Shown: piece after piece, positions 17,500 through 27,334 of the stretch
How positions within the stretch are numbered: position 1 is the first letter of the stretch
Layout: each line of letters starts with the position of its first letter
NCBI RefSeq assembly: GCF_001584335.1
Contig: NZ_LSBB01000020.1
Coordinates: forward strand, 558,001 to 622,000
Length of the DNA: 64,000 nucleotides
DNA from: Bacillus atrophaeus
GTDB lineage: Bacteria; Bacillota; Bacilli; Bacillales; Bacillaceae
Reading direction: 5' to 3'
The notes under the pieces: model-generated
The model's database searches: none
The model's input: only the letters and a program-made list of their open reading frames with translations
What the model was told of the DNA's origin: nothing
Program-made: the position numbers and the translations under genes

Positions 17500-18168
17500 G
17501 TGAAATTTAATAAAAAACACATATTTGCAGGGATCTGTGCGCTTGGCGCGTCAAGTGTGCTGCTGACCGGCTGTGCGGAACAGGATCCGGTTGAATCGCT
17601 GCATGACTCATTAGAAAAAGTCGTGCAGCTGGAAAAACCGTTTCAAAAAGAACAGAAGACATTAGAAAAGTTGGAGAAGGATGAGAATAAGCTGTACGAC
17701 AGCGTAATTCAATTGAATATGGATGATTATAAAAAGATCGTCTCATTATCAAATCAGGCACTTGATAATGCCAGCAAGCGTGAGGAACATCTGAAAACCG
17801 AAAAGAGCAGTATTGACGATTCCAAAAAGGAATTTAAAACAGCAAAAGAATCGGCAGAAGATATTAAAGATGAGAAAATTAAAGAAAAAGCTGAAAATGC
17901 AGCTTCCTATATGGAGAAGAGATATTCTTCCTACAGCTCCATGTATAAGGAATATGAAAAGGCAATCAAACTGGACAAAGAACTGTATAAGCTTATGAAG
18001 AAAAAAGACTTGACATTGGATGATTTAGATCAGCAGATCGACAAAGTGAACACTTCCTATGATAAAGTACTCAAACAAAGCGAAGAATTTAATAAGCAAA
18101 CGGAAAAATATAATCAAGCGAGAGAAGAGTTATATAACACTGCAGGGTTTGATGTGAAAAAGAGCTGA
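17500..18168 (+). CDS. ykyA: Cell-surface lipoprotein YkyA
   Basis: 222 residues. A lipoprotein signal peptide ends in LLTGC with lipidated Cys25. The rest is highly charged and predicted as long helices (many EKL/KEL heptads), i.e. a coiled-coil-like extracellular domain of the YkyA family. The GTG at 17500 is chosen because TTGGGGGAT is seven bases upstream and the promoter would start transcription after the alternative ATG at 17476. Function is unknown; cell-wall association has been suggested for the family. Monocistronic. Confidence 0.86.
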   Translation: MKFNKKHIFAGICALGASSVLLTGCAEQDPVESLHDSLEKVVQLEKPFQKEQKTLEKLEKDENKLYDSVIQLNMDDYKKIVSLSNQALDNASKREEHLKTEKSSIDDSKKEFKTAKESAEDIKDEKIKEKAENAASYMEKRYSSYSSMYKEYEKAIKLDKELYKLMKKKDLTLDDLDQQIDKVNTSYDKVLKQSEEFNKQTEKYNQAREELYNTAGFDVKKS

Positions 18169-18188
18169 CTGGTCAGCTCTTTTTTTAT
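18157..18188 (+). terminator. Terminator of ykyA
   Basis: GAGCTGAC / GTCAGCTC perfect stem overlapping the stop codon, then seven T. Confidence 0.92.
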
Positions 18189-18223
18189 TTAAAAATGAGT
18201 TTCGCTAAATTTTTAATTTTCTA

Positions 18224-18258
18224 TTGTAGTACAGCACTCTACTGTATACTAGTACAGT
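18224..18258 (+). promoter_or_regulatory. Palindromic promoter region upstream of pdhA
   Basis: TATACT at 18245-18250 with TTGTAG at 18224-18229 (15-base spacer). TACAG/CTGTA arms recur three times: inverted repeat 18230-18246 and inverted repeat ACTGTA-N6-TACAGT 18241-18258. TAGTACAG occurs twice as a direct repeat (18227 and 18250). This looks like an operator covering the -10, similar in style to sites of GntR or BlaI-type regulators. Confidence 0.45.
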
Positions 18259-18280
18259 TTTAAAGGTGGGGAAACACAGG

Positions 18281-18331
18281 ATGACCATTGAAAATATAAA
18301 GCGAATACATTTATTGAAAATCAATGATTAA
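18281..18331 (+). other. Possible 16-codon leader or relic reading frame
   Basis: A frame MTIENIKRIHLLKIND starts at ATG 18281 behind AAAGGTGGGG, about 30 bases after the palindromic promoter. No protein family is recognisable. It may be a translated leader, or the stub of a lost gene whose promoter and Shine-Dalgarno survive. Confidence 0.3.
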
Positions 18332-18336
18332 AACGA

Positions 18337-18366
18337 TTGACGGGTCTTCTTTGTTTAGTGTAAACT
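18337..18366 (+). promoter_or_regulatory. Sigma-A promoter of the pdh operon
   Basis: TTGACG (18337-18342), 18-base spacer, TAAACT (18361-18366). It would give a long leader of about 215 bases before pdhA. The leader contains the perfect 14-bp palindrome TTAGGGTACCCTAA at 18506-18519. Confidence 0.6.
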
Positions 18367-18561
18367 AATCCATGTTAAGTGATGTTGTATTAGTTTTTTT
18401 AAAACTACAAGATAATACAGTTCAGAAAAGAATGTGACTATCCTACATAAAAGGTTTTGGCAAACTGGGGATCGGCTAAAATATATACGACTTACTGCTA
18501 ATACTTTAGGGTACCCTAAGTTTGTATGTATAAAAGGTATGCACGTCTAATGACTGTTTAA

Positions 18562-19701
<1,140 letters not shown>

Positions 19702-19704
19702 GCC

Positions 19705-20682
19705 ATGGCGCAAATGACAATGATTCAAGCAATCACGGATGCGTTACGCACAGAACTGAAAAATGACGAAAACGTCTTAGTTTTCGGAGAAGACGTTGGT
19801 GTAAACGGCGGCGTATTCCGTGCGACTGAAGGTTTGCAAAAAGAATTTGGTGAGGATCGCGTATTTGACACGCCACTTGCTGAATCTGGTATCGGCGGTC
19901 TTGCCCTTGGTTTAGGCTTAAATGATTTCCGTCCGGTTATGGAGATTCAATTCTTCGGATTTGTATATGAAGTAATGGATTCAGTTTCAGGACAAATGGC
20001 ACGTATGCGCTACCGTTCAGGCGGACGCTGGACTTCACCAGTTACGATCCGTTCTCCTTTCGGCGGCGGTGTTCATACTCCTGAACTTCACGCTGACAGC
20101 TTGGAAGGGCTTGTAGCTCAGCAGCCTGGTCTTAAAGTTGTTATCCCGTCAACTCCATATGACGCTAAAGGTCTTTTGATCTCTGCAATCCGCGACAATG
20201 ATCCGGTTGTATTCTTAGAGCATATGAAGCTGTACCGTTCTTTCCGTCAGGAAGTTCCTGAAGAAGAGTACACAATTGAACTTGGCAAAGCTGATGTGAA
20301 ACGTGAAGGAACTGATCTTTCCATCATCACTTACGGTGCAATGGTTCATGAATCATTAAAAGCTGCTGAAGAGCTTGAAAAAGACGGCATTTCTGCTGAG
20401 GTTGTCGACCTTCGCACAGTCAGCCCGCTTGATATTGAAACGATCATCGCATCTGTAGAAAAAACAGGCCGCGCGATTGTGGTTCAAGAGGCTCAAAAAC
20501 AAGCCGGCGTTGCTGCTAACGTAGTAGCTGAAATTAACGACCGCGCGATCTTAAGCTTGGAAGCTCCTGTGCTTCGCGTAACAGCGCCTGACACAGTATT
20601 TGCTTTCTCTCAAGCTGAGAGCGTATGGCTTCCAAACCATAAAGACGTTCTTGAAACAGCCAGAAAAGTACTTGAATTTTAA
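19705..20682 (+). CDS. pdhB: Pyruvate dehydrogenase E1 beta
   Basis: 325 residues, the transketolase-like pyrimidine-binding domain (1-180) followed by the transketolase C-terminal domain (about 195-315). Conserved stretches include [17 protein letters not shown] near the N-terminus and LRTVSPLD. It completes the E1 thiamine-diphosphate site at the alpha/beta interface. The start ATG is three bases after pdhA, with AAGGAGTCGAAGTAAGCC as ribosome site inside the pdhA end. A stem-loop and 131 bases separate it from pdhC. Confidence 0.97.
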   Translation: MAQMTMIQAITDALRTELKNDENVLVFGEDVGVNGGVFRATEGLQKEFGEDRVFDTPLAESGIGGLALGLGLNDFRPVMEIQFFGFVYEVMDSVSGQMARMRYRSGGRWTSPVTIRSPFGGGVHTPELHADSLEGLVAQQPGLKVVIPSTPYDAKGLLISAIRDNDPVVFLEHMKLYRSFRQEVPEEEYTIELGKADVKREGTDLSIITYGAMVHESLKAAEELEKDGISAEVVDLRTVSPLDIETIIASVEKTGRAIVVQEAQKQAGVAANVVAEINDRAILSLEAPVLRVTAPDTVFAFSQAESVWLPNHKDVLETARKVLEF

Positions 20683-20698
20683 TCAAACTTCATAAAAA

Positions 20699-20725
20699 GG
20701 AGGAAAAGACTTGATCTTTTCCTCC
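20699..20725 (+). terminator. Intercistronic stem-loop between pdhB and pdhC
   Basis: Perfect 11-bp stem GGAGGAAAAGA / TCTTTTCCTCC with loop CTTGA. It is followed by ATTATATAATC rather than a T-run, so it is more likely a partial terminator, processing or stability element than a full terminator. Confidence 0.5.
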
Positions 20726-20813
20726 ATTATATAATCAGAGCGTGTGTTTCTGAATTTTCAATGCTTACGATTCAAACTTAAAATTGCTTAATCAAACTAG
20801 GAGGTCGAGAACT

Positions 20814-22148
20814 GTGGCATTTGAATTTAAACTTCCAGATATCGGGGAAGGTATCCACGAAGGCGAAATCGTAAAATGGTTTGTCAAGCCAAACGACGAG
20901 GTAGACGAAGATGATGTGCTTGCAGAAGTACAAAATGATAAAGCAGTAGTAGAAATTCCTTCACCTGTAAAAGGAAAAGTATTAGAATTAAAAGTTGAAG
21001 AGGGAACAGTTGCAACTGTTGGACAAACGATTATTACGTTTGATGCACCTGGTTACGAAGACCTTCAATTTAAAGGAAGCGAAGAGTCAGGCGACGCAAA
21101 AACTGAAGCGCAAGTTCAGTCAACTGGTGAAGCCGGACAAGACGTAGCTAAAGAAGAACGCGCAGAAGAGCCTGCTAAAGCAACTGGTGCCGGACAACAG
21201 GACCAAGCGGAAGCAGATCCGAATAAACGCGTTATCGCGATGCCTTCTGTTCGCAAATATGCGCGCGAAAAAGGCGTTGATATCAAAAAAGTAACAGGTT
21301 CTGGAAACAACGGACGTGTTGTAAAAGAAGATATTGACAGCTTCGTAAATGGGGGAGCATCTCAAGAGACAGCTGCGCCGCAAGAAACAGCATCGAAAGA
21401 ATCTGCTGCTAAGCCGGCTGCTGCTGCACCAGCTCCTGAAGGCGAGTTCCCTGAGACACGCGAAAAAATGAGCGGTATCCGCAAAGCAATTGCTAAAGCG
21501 ATGGTTAACTCTAAACATACTGCTCCTCACGTTACTCTAATGGACGAAATTGATGTAACAAACCTTGTTGCTCATCGTAAACAGTTCAAACAGGTTGCTG
21601 CTGATCAAGGAGTTAAGCTGACATACTTGCCTTATGTTGTTAAAGCTCTTACATCTGCACTTAAAAAATTCCCTGTTCTAAACACTTCAATTGACGATAA
21701 AACAGATGAAGTTGTTCAGAAGCATTACTACAACATCGGTATCGCTGCTGATACTGAAAAAGGCTTGTTAGTTCCTGTTGTGAAAAATGCTGATCGTAAA
21801 GCGATCTTTGAAATTTCTGATGAAATCAACGGCCTTGCAACAAAAGCACGTGAAGGTAAGCTTGCTCCTGCAGAAATGAAAGGCGCATCTTGCACAATCA
21901 CTAACATCGGTTCTGCGGGCGGACAATGGTTCACTCCGGTTATCAACCATCCAGAGGTTGCAATTCTCGGAATCGGCCGCATTGCTGAAAAAGCGATTGT
22001 ACGTGACGGCGAAATTGTAGCTGCTCCAGTCTTGGCTCTTTCTCTCAGCTTTGACCACCGTATGATTGACGGAGCAACTGCACAAAATGCGTTAAATCAC
22101 ATCAAGCGTTTACTAAACGATCCACAATTAATTTTAATGGAGGCGTAA
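20814..22148 (+). CDS. pdhC: Dihydrolipoyl acetyltransferase E2
   Basis: 444 residues. Lipoyl domain at 1-78 with lipoylation site Lys43 in DKAVVE, an Ala/Glu-rich linker, a peripheral subunit-binding domain (about 138-172, [14 protein letters not shown]), a second Ala-Pro linker, and a catalytic acetyltransferase domain ending with the active-site region [10 protein letters not shown]. It forms the 60-mer core of the complex. GTG start at 20814 (MAFEFKLPD) behind AGGAGGTCGAGAACT; an upstream in-frame ATG at 20784 has no ribosome site. An internal promoter before pdhC is known in B. subtilis. Confidence 0.96.
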   Translation: MAFEFKLPDIGEGIHEGEIVKWFVKPNDEVDEDDVLAEVQNDKAVVEIPSPVKGKVLELKVEEGTVATVGQTIITFDAPGYEDLQFKGSEESGDAKTEAQVQSTGEAGQDVAKEERAEEPAKATGAGQQDQAEADPNKRVIAMPSVRKYAREKGVDIKKVTGSGNNGRVVKEDIDSFVNGGASQETAAPQETASKESAAKPAAAAPAPEGEFPETREKMSGIRKAIAKAMVNSKHTAPHVTLMDEIDVTNLVAHRKQFKQVAADQGVKLTYLPYVVKALTSALKKFPVLNTSIDDKTDEVVQKHYYNIGIAADTEKGLLVPVVKNADRKAIFEISDEINGLATKAREGKLAPAEMKGASCTITNIGSAGGQWFTPVINHPEVAILGIGRIAEKAIVRDGEIVAAPVLALSLSFDHRMIDGATAQNALNHIKRLLNDPQLILMEA

Positions 22149-22152
22149 TGTT

Positions 22153-23565
22153 ATGGTAGTAGGAGATTTCCCTATTGAAACAGATACTCTTGTCATTGGT
22201 GCGGGACCTGGCGGCTATGTAGCTGCCATCCGCGCTGCTCAGCTTGGACAAAAAGTAACAGTCGTTGAAAAAGCAACTCTTGGAGGCGTTTGTCTGAACG
22301 TGGGATGTATCCCTTCAAAAGCGCTGATCAATGCAGGCCACCGTTATGAGAATGCTAAGCATTCTGATGATATGGGTATCACTGCTGAGAATGTAACAGT
22401 TGACTTTACAAAAGTTCAAGAATGGAAAGCCTCTGTAGTTGACAAGCTTACCGGCGGTGTTGCAGGTCTTTTGAAAGGCAACAAAGTTGATGTCGTAAAA
22501 GGCGAAGCTTATTTTGTAGACAGCAATTCTGTCCGTGTAATGGATGAGAACTCTGCTCAAACATACACGTTCAAAAACGCGATCCTTGCAACTGGGTCTC
22601 GTCCTATCGAATTGCCAAACTTCAAATATAGCGATCGTGTTCTGAATTCAACAGGCGCTCTTGCTCTTAAAGAAATTCCTAAGAAACTTGTCGTTATCGG
22701 CGGCGGTTACATCGGAACAGAGCTTGGCACAGCGTATGCGAACTTCGGAACTGAACTTGTAATTTTAGAAGGCGGAGACGAAATTCTTCCTGGCTTTGAA
22801 AAACAAATGAGTTCTCTTGTGAAACGCAACCTGAAGAAAAAAGGCAACGTTGAAATTCATACAAAAGCGATGGCGAAAAGCGTTGAAGAAAAAGCTGACG
22901 GCGTAACAGTCACTTTTGAAGTAAATGGTGAAGAGAAAACCGTTGATGCTGATTACGTATTAATCACAGTCGGACGCCGTCCAAACACTGACGAGCTTGG
23001 CTTAGAGCAAGTCGGCGTTGAAATGACAGACCGCGGTGTCGTAAAAACCGATAAACAATGCCGTACGAACGTACCTAACATTTACGCGATCGGTGATATT
23101 ATCGACGGACCGCCGCTTGCTCATAAAGCGTCTTACGAAGGTAAAATCGCTGCAGAAGCAATCGCTGGAGAGCCTGCAGAAATTGATTACCTCGGCATTC
23201 CTGCGGTTGTCTTCTCTGAGCCGGAACTTGCGTCTGTGGGATACACTGAAGCACAGGCGAAAGAAGAAGGCCTTGAAATCGTTGCTGCTAAATTCCCATT
23301 TGCGGCGAATGGACGCGCTCTTTCTCTTAACGAAACTGACGGCTTCATGAAGCTGATCACTCGTAAAGAGGACGGACTTGTTATCGGTGCACAAATCGCC
23401 GGAGCAAGCGCTTCTGACATGATTTCTGAATTAAGCTTGGCAATCGAAGGCGGCATGACTGCTGAAGATATCGCTATGACAATTCACGCTCACCCGACAT
23501 TGGGAGAGATCACGATGGAAGCTGCTGAAGTGGCAATCGGAAGCCCGATTCATATTGTGAAATAA
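22153..23565 (+). CDS. pdhD: Dihydrolipoamide dehydrogenase E3
   Basis: 470 residues. FAD-binding [10 protein letters not shown] (17-26), redox-active disulfide Cys47-Cys52 in [16 protein letters not shown]-binding [10 protein letters not shown], the second FAD motif YAIGDI, and the interface His-Glu dyad in HAHPTLGE near the C-terminus are all present. It reoxidises lipoamide for pyruvate and other 2-oxo acid dehydrogenases. It begins five bases after pdhC, overlapping its Shine-Dalgarno GGAGGCGTAA with the pdhC end. The operon ends at the terminator shared with slp. Confidence 0.97.
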   Translation: MVVGDFPIETDTLVIGAGPGGYVAAIRAAQLGQKVTVVEKATLGGVCLNVGCIPSKALINAGHRYENAKHSDDMGITAENVTVDFTKVQEWKASVVDKLTGGVAGLLKGNKVDVVKGEAYFVDSNSVRVMDENSAQTYTFKNAILATGSRPIELPNFKYSDRVLNSTGALALKEIPKKLVVIGGGYIGTELGTAYANFGTELVILEGGDEILPGFEKQMSSLVKRNLKKKGNVEIHTKAMAKSVEEKADGVTVTFEVNGEEKTVDADYVLITVGRRPNTDELGLEQVGVEMTDRGVVKTDKQCRTNVPNIYAIGDIIDGPPLAHKASYEGKIAAEAIAGEPAEIDYLGIPAVVFSEPELASVGYTEAQAKEEGLEIVAAKFPFAANGRALSLNETDGFMKLITRKEDGLVIGAQIAGASASDMISELSLAIEGGMTAEDIAMTIHAHPTLGEITMEAAEVAIGSPIHIVK

Positions 23566-23582
23566 TTGTTAGATTATACAAC

Positions 23583-23618
23583 AAAACAGCCTCTGCTTAG
23601 GTGCGGAGGCTGTTTTTA
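23583..23618. terminator. Bidirectional terminator pdhD/slp
   Basis: AAAACAGCCTC / GAGGCTGTTTT stem between convergent genes, with T-run on the plus strand and T-rich sequence on the minus strand. Confidence 0.9.
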
Positions 23619-23990
23619 TTTTGCCAAAACATGCTGTAATGGCTTAATGATATCTTCTTTTCTTTTTACGCATCCCTCTATCTTCACTACAACATGACTT
23701 TGATCTACAACCATAAGTGTCGGGACGGTTTCTATTTCATCTTCCCATCCTTTTTTATCATCATAAACCTTCATATTTTCCACATGATCAGGATAATCCT
23801 TCTCTAAATCAAGAAGGGCGTCATAATAAGGAACTTCTTTATCTATATGGTCTTCATCAGAAAAAAACAGGATTTGAGTATGATGAATGCTGTCGACCCC
23901 GCTTTTTTTGACTGGGCTGATAGTCGAAAGAGTGCAGCCTGACAAAACCAATATCGTGATTACAATGGGGATTGCCGCGCGAAATAGCAT
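23616..23990 (-). CDS. slp: Small lipoprotein Slp
   Basis: 124 residues. Lipoprotein signal peptide with LSGC lipobox (Cys19). The mature part has a thioredoxin-like look (ILFFSDEDHIDKEVPYYDALLDLEKDYPD ... VPTLMVVDQ) but no CxxC pair, so redox activity is not supported. Slp in B. subtilis is a peptidoglycan-associated lipoprotein located directly downstream of pdhD on the opposite strand, as here. ATG start with AGAGGAGAAAGAT upstream. Confidence 0.85.
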   Translation of the reverse strand: MLFRAAIPIVITILVLSGCTLSTISPVKKSGVDSIHHTQILFFSDEDHIDKEVPYYDALLDLEKDYPDHVENMKVYDDKKGWEDEIETVPTLMVVDQSHVVVKIEGCVKRKEDIIKPLQHVLAK

Positions 23991-24077
23991 CTATCTTTCT
24001 CCTCTGTTTAAGATTATTAAACTTGTATTTCACCATTGGTAAACTAGTTCTAGTCTATCATGAGAACCGTTTAATCC

Positions 24078-24105
24078 TTGGCTTGTTACCTAATTGTTAT
24101 ATAAT
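24078..24105 (+). promoter_or_regulatory. Candidate promoter of the deacetylase lipoprotein gene
   Basis: TTGGCT at 24078-24083, 16-base spacer, TATAAT at 24100-24105. It would leave a leader of about 140 bases; a nearer TATACT at 24208-24213 is the alternative. Confidence 0.35.
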
Positions 24106-24249
24106 TGAAACTGTTTTTAAAGACAGATAACAAAACCTTCATATGGGCTGTATGAGTGAGTCGTTTCAGGTGACACATTATTCTTCGTTCTGTTCAAATT
24201 TTTTCGTTATACTGAGGGAAAATATAAATTTGAAAAACGGAGGGTTTTG

Positions 24250-25074
24250 ATGTTTAAAGCGTTTGTATTAATAACGATGATGCTGCTTTTGGCAGCCTGT
24301 AATTCTGAAACCAGTACAAATGAGGAAGGAAAAACAAACAAAACACATTCTCATGTGTCCGATAAGGAGAGCCAGCAGCAAAAAAACGAGAAGAAAAAAG
24401 CTGAGAAAGGCGATAAAGCCGAAAAAAAAGAAGCCAAGTATGAAATCAATCCTGACACCGCTTCTGTTCAGAAGCTGAAGGGAAATAAGGAAGAAAAGCC
24501 AGTTGTGCTCTTAACAATTGACGACGCACCTGATAAGCATTCAGCAGATATTGCAGATCAATTGCACAAACAGAATGCATCAGCAATCTTTTTTGTGAAT
24601 GGACATTTTTTAAAAAATGAAGAAAATAAAAAAGCATTAAAGCATATTTATGATTTAGGTTTTATGATTGGCAATCATACAATGACACATCAAAATTTAA
24701 AGGATTTGTCAGAAAAAGAGCAAAAAGAAGAAATTCTCGGTGTGAATAAAATGGTCGAGGATGTAACCGGAGAAAAGCCTGCATTTTTCAGAGCGCCTTT
24801 CGGAAGCAATACAGATTATAGTGAGAAGCTGATTAAGCAGGAGGGCATGGTGAAAATGAATTGGACGTACGGGTATGATTGGGAAACAAAATACCAATCA
24901 AAAGATGCCCTTACTGATATCATGGTGAACAGCCCTTATTTAACTGACGGAGCTAATTTATTGATGCATGATCGGGAGTGGACAGATCATGCAATGCCGC
25001 AAATTGTGACAAAGTTAAGAGATAAAGGATACAAAATCATTGATCCAAGAGAAATAAAACAAGCGGCTGAATAA
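24250..25074 (+). CDS. Polysaccharide deacetylase (NodB) lipoprotein
   Basis: 274 residues. Lipoprotein signal peptide with LLAAC (Cys17), then a very Lys/Glu-rich linker (about 25-65) that would span the wall, and a NodB domain (about 84-270). Metal/catalytic motifs are TIDDAPD (Asp91-Asp92), the HxxxH pair His143/His147 in GNHTMTH, and RAPFGSN. Family members deacetylate peptidoglycan or other N-acetylated glycans. ATG 24250 with GGAGG six bases before. It sits between slp and the SR1 RNA, an addition relative to the B. subtilis order I know. I cannot name a specific ortholog. Confidence 0.82.
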   Translation: MFKAFVLITMMLLLAACNSETSTNEEGKTNKTHSHVSDKESQQQKNEKKKAEKGDKAEKKEAKYEINPDTASVQKLKGNKEEKPVVLLTIDDAPDKHSADIADQLHKQNASAIFFVNGHFLKNEENKKALKHIYDLGFMIGNHTMTHQNLKDLSEKEQKEEILGVNKMVEDVTGEKPAFFRAPFGSNTDYSEKLIKQEGMVKMNWTYGYDWETKYQSKDALTDIMVNSPYLTDGANLLMHDREWTDHAMPQIVTKLRDKGYKIIDPREIKQAAE

Positions 25075-25110
25075 CTCATTAATAAATATTTTTCATCCTC
25101 AAAAAATAAA

Positions 25111-25121
25111 TGTGACATACA
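25111..25121 (+). promoter_or_regulatory. CcpN operator site I at SR1
   Basis: TGTGACATACA matches the CcpN consensus TRTGHYATAYW exactly. It lies just upstream of the -35 box. Confidence 0.75.
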
Positions 25122-25129
25122 GTTTGTTG

Positions 25130-25161
25130 TTGACATTTTAAATGTGACATATTAATATAAT
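25130..25161 (+). promoter_or_regulatory. SR1 promoter
   Basis: TTGACA at 25130-25135. The -10 is TAATAT (25153-25158, 17-base spacer) or the overlapping TATAAT (25156-25161, 20-base spacer). The start of transcription should fall near 25166. Confidence 0.75.
25143..25153 (+). promoter_or_regulatory. CcpN operator site II at SR1
   Basis: TGTGACATATT, a second exact match to TRTGHYATAYW, placed between -35 and -10. It is 32 bases from site I, about three helical turns. Confidence 0.75.
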
Positions 25162-25213
25162 AACAACAAAAGAAATTAAGCGTTTTCAAAAAAAGAGAAA
25201 TGGGGAATGAGAG

Positions 25214-25333
25214 ATGGGAACGATTGTTTGCCAAGACTGTAACGAAGCCATTCATTACTTTGAGGATGAGAAGGTTACAACGTTTTATGGAACGTGCTGC
25301 GGACAATGTCAGTGTCATCTTGAAGAAGAATAA
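25214..25333 (+). CDS. sr1P: SR1P peptide
   Basis: 39 codons inside SR1: it begins MGTIVCQDCNEAIHYFEDEK and has two CxxC pairs plus CGQCQC, a small zinc-ribbon-like pattern. This is the SR1P peptide, which binds glyceraldehyde-3-phosphate dehydrogenase GapA, stabilises gapA mRNA and promotes the GapA-RNase J1 interaction. RNase J1 is encoded in this same window. The ribosome site is modest (AATGGGGAATGAGAG). The C-terminus HLEEE is close to but not identical with the 168 peptide as I recall it. Confidence 0.9.
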   Translation: MGTIVCQDCNEAIHYFEDEKVTTFYGTCCGQCQCHLEEE

Positions 25334-25334
25334 T

Positions 25335-25369
25335 AAAAGCATGCGGTGTAAAAGCCGCATGCTTTTTTG
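25335..25369 (+). terminator. Terminator of SR1
   Basis: GCATGCGG / CCGCATGC, 8-base loop, six T. On the minus strand it also serves the convergent speA end. Confidence 0.92.
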
Positions 25370-25378
25370 TTGATTATC

Positions 25379-26851
25379 TTATTGTATGGCTTTTTGTTCC
25401 TTTATAACCCGAATCATTTGCAGCGTGGAATCTTCAGGTCCTTGGACAGGAAGCCCTGCTTCAAGATTCTTAAATATATAGCTGACGTTTTCTTCTGTAA
25501 TGATCTCGCCGGGAATAAAGATCGGAATTCCGGGCGGGTATACCATAACAAACTCAGCGATAATTCGTCCCGCAGACTCTTTTAAAGGGATGATTTCTGT
25601 ATTGGCGTAAAAAGCGTCCCGCGGAGTCATCGCGAGTAACGGAATATTAGGAAGAAGAACTTCTGTTTGATTTTGTTTACACTCACTTGCTGAAGCTTGG
25701 CGGGCGATTTCTTCCAATGCCGTCACCAAACGCTCTGCATCATCAGTCCGGTCTCCGGGGGTGAAGATACACAAGATATTATACAAATCCGACAGTTCTA
25801 CTTCGATGTTATATGATTCACGAAGCCATTTTTCTACATCGTGACCTGTAAGCCCCAAATCCTTAACGGAAATGATCAATTTTGTCGGGTCATAATGGTA
25901 CGCCGCTTTTGAACCGATGATCTCGGAGCCTACACAATATATGCCTTCGATATGATTCAGCCGTTCTCTCGTTTTGCCGGCAAGCATAATGGTTTCTTCT
26001 ATGAGCTGATACCCTTCTGTCGCCAGGCGTTTTCTTGCCACGTCTAAAGAAGCCAGAAGCAGATATGATGTGGATGTCGTGGTCATCATACTGAGAATGG
26101 TTTGGACTCTTTCTTTTGACACAAGGCCTTCTTTTATATTTAAAATAGAGCTTTGGGTCAGCGATCCGCCCAATTTGTGAACACTGGTTGCTGCCATATC
26201 GGCTCCGGCCTGCATGGCTGAAAGCGGCAATTGGTCATGGAAATGAATATGAACGCCATGTGCTTCATCTACAAGCACGGGCACATCAAAGGAATGAGCA
26301 AGCTCCACAATGCTTTTCAAATCAGCGGCCACTCCAAAATACGTCGGATTGATAACCAATAGTCCCTTGGCATCAGGATGCTCAGTGAGTGCCCGTTTAG
26401 CTGATTCCGGAGTGATTCCGTGAGATATTCCAAGTTCATTGTCAATTTCAGGATGAATAAAAATAGGAACAGCTCCAGAAAATACAATGGCTGTCATAAT
26501 TGACTTGTGAACGTTTCGCGGAATGATGATTTTGTCTCCCGGTCCGCAAACCGCCATAACCATTGTCATTATGGCGCCGCTGGTTCCTTGTACAGAAAAG
26601 AACGTATGATCAGCGCCAAAAGCTTTGGCAGCGAGATCCTGCGCATCTTTTATAATACCCTTCGGCGCATGAAGGTCATCCAATGGTTCAATGTTAATTA
26701 AATCTATACTTAGCGCATTTTCGCCGATAAATTGTCTGAATTCAGGGTCCATTCCTGCCCCTTTTTTGTGGCCGGGAATGTGAAATTGGACAGGCTGTCT
26801 GCTTGCGTGATTTTTCAGCCCGGTATATAGGGGTGTATCATGTTGCGACAA
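25379..26851 (-). CDS. speA: Arginine decarboxylase SpeA
   Basis: 490 residues, fold-type I PLP decarboxylase (Orn/Lys/Arg family). PLP-Lys lies in AATSVHKLGGSLTQSS; the N-terminal FHIPGHKKGAGMD and VDEAHGVHI are family hallmarks. It makes agmatine from arginine, the first step to putrescine and spermidine. The TTG at 26851 (start MSQHDTPLYTG) has AAGGTGGG at a seven-base distance. An upstream in-frame ATG at 26872 would add seven residues and overlap the ribosome site. It is convergent with SR1, itself an arginine-metabolism regulator. Confidence 0.94.
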   Translation of the reverse strand: MSQHDTPLYTGLKNHASRQPVQFHIPGHKKGAGMDPEFRQFIGENALSIDLINIEPLDDLHAPKGIIKDAQDLAAKAFGADHTFFSVQGTSGAIMTMVMAVCGPGDKIIIPRNVHKSIMTAIVFSGAVPIFIHPEIDNELGISHGITPESAKRALTEHPDAKGLLVINPTYFGVAADLKSIVELAHSFDVPVLVDEAHGVHIHFHDQLPLSAMQAGADMAATSVHKLGGSLTQSSILNIKEGLVSKERVQTILSMMTTTSTSYLLLASLDVARKRLATEGYQLIEETIMLAGKTRERLNHIEGIYCVGSEIIGSKAAYHYDPTKLIISVKDLGLTGHDVEKWLRESYNIEVELSDLYNILCIFTPGDRTDDAERLVTALEEIARQASASECKQNQTEVLLPNIPLLAMTPRDAFYANTEIIPLKESAGRIIAEFVMVYPPGIPIFIPGEIITEENVSYIFKNLEAGLPVQGPEDSTLQMIRVIKEQKAIQ

Positions 26852-27031
26852 TTGTTTTCCCACCTTCTTCATAATACCTTAACGTTAGTGTGTGTTATAT
26901 TTAGTTTGTCAAACCGATTTTAGACGTAAAACAAATGAATTATATTACGAACTTGAAAGAAAGTAAAGAACAATTTATGATCTAATAAGGCTGTTTCCTA
27001 AAAGGGAAGCAGTGAATAAGGAGTGAAGAAA

Positions 27032-27298
27032 ATGAATTACCAATATCCGATGGATGAGGATTGGACAACAGAAGAAGCGGTGGATGTGATTGCTTTTTTT
27101 CAGCAGGTTGAATTAGCCTACGAAAAAGGGGCTAACCGTGAAGAACTGCTGAGTGCCTATCGGCGCTTTAAAGAAATAGTGCCGGGGAAAGCGCAGGAAA
27201 AAACGCTATGCAGCGAGTTTGAAGAGCAAAGTACATATTCTCCGTATCGTACGGTAAAACAAGCGAAGGGATCAGAAGAAGCGATCATTAAAATGTAA
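27032..27298 (+). CDS. yktA: UPF0223 family protein YktA
   Basis: 88 residues, mostly helical and acidic (begins MNYQYPMDEDWTTEEAVDVI). It belongs to the UPF0223 family, small cytosolic proteins of unknown function found throughout Bacillaceae. The ATG at 27032 follows AAGGAGTGAAGAAA. A GTG in the same frame at 27023 overlaps that site and is rejected. It lies alone between speA (divergent) and yktB (convergent). Confidence 0.88.
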   Translation: MNYQYPMDEDWTTEEAVDVIAFFQQVELAYEKGANREELLSAYRRFKEIVPGKAQEKTLCSEFEEQSTYSPYRTVKQAKGSEEAIIKM

Positions 27299-27299
27299 G

Positions 27300-27333
27300 A
27301 AAACGAGCCGGATGAAAGTCACGGCTCGTTTTT
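27300..27333. terminator. Bidirectional terminator yktA/yktB
   Basis: AAACGAGCC / GGCTCGTTT with a 13-base loop between convergent stops. Confidence 0.88.
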
Positions 27334-27334
27334 C

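Larger units (their letters stand above)
25166..25369 (+). ncRNA. sr1: SR1 dual-function small RNA
   Basis: Promoter start to terminator gives about 204 bases, matching the 205-base SR1 of B. subtilis, and the position between pdhD/slp and speA is also the same. SR1 base-pairs with ahrC mRNA, which encodes the arginine catabolism activator, and blocks its translation. It also encodes SR1P. Transcription is repressed under glycolytic conditions' counterpart by CcpN (gluconeogenic repressor), whose two operators are visible, and by CcpA. The 5' end is inferred, so it may be off by a few bases. Confidence 0.85.

Noticed and set aside
25174-25190. Half of a CcpA cre site (AAGCGTTTTCA) inside SR1
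   Set aside because: Only one half matches TGNAANCGNNNNCA; the TG of the other half is missing. CcpA control of SR1 is known, but this is not convincing as the site.
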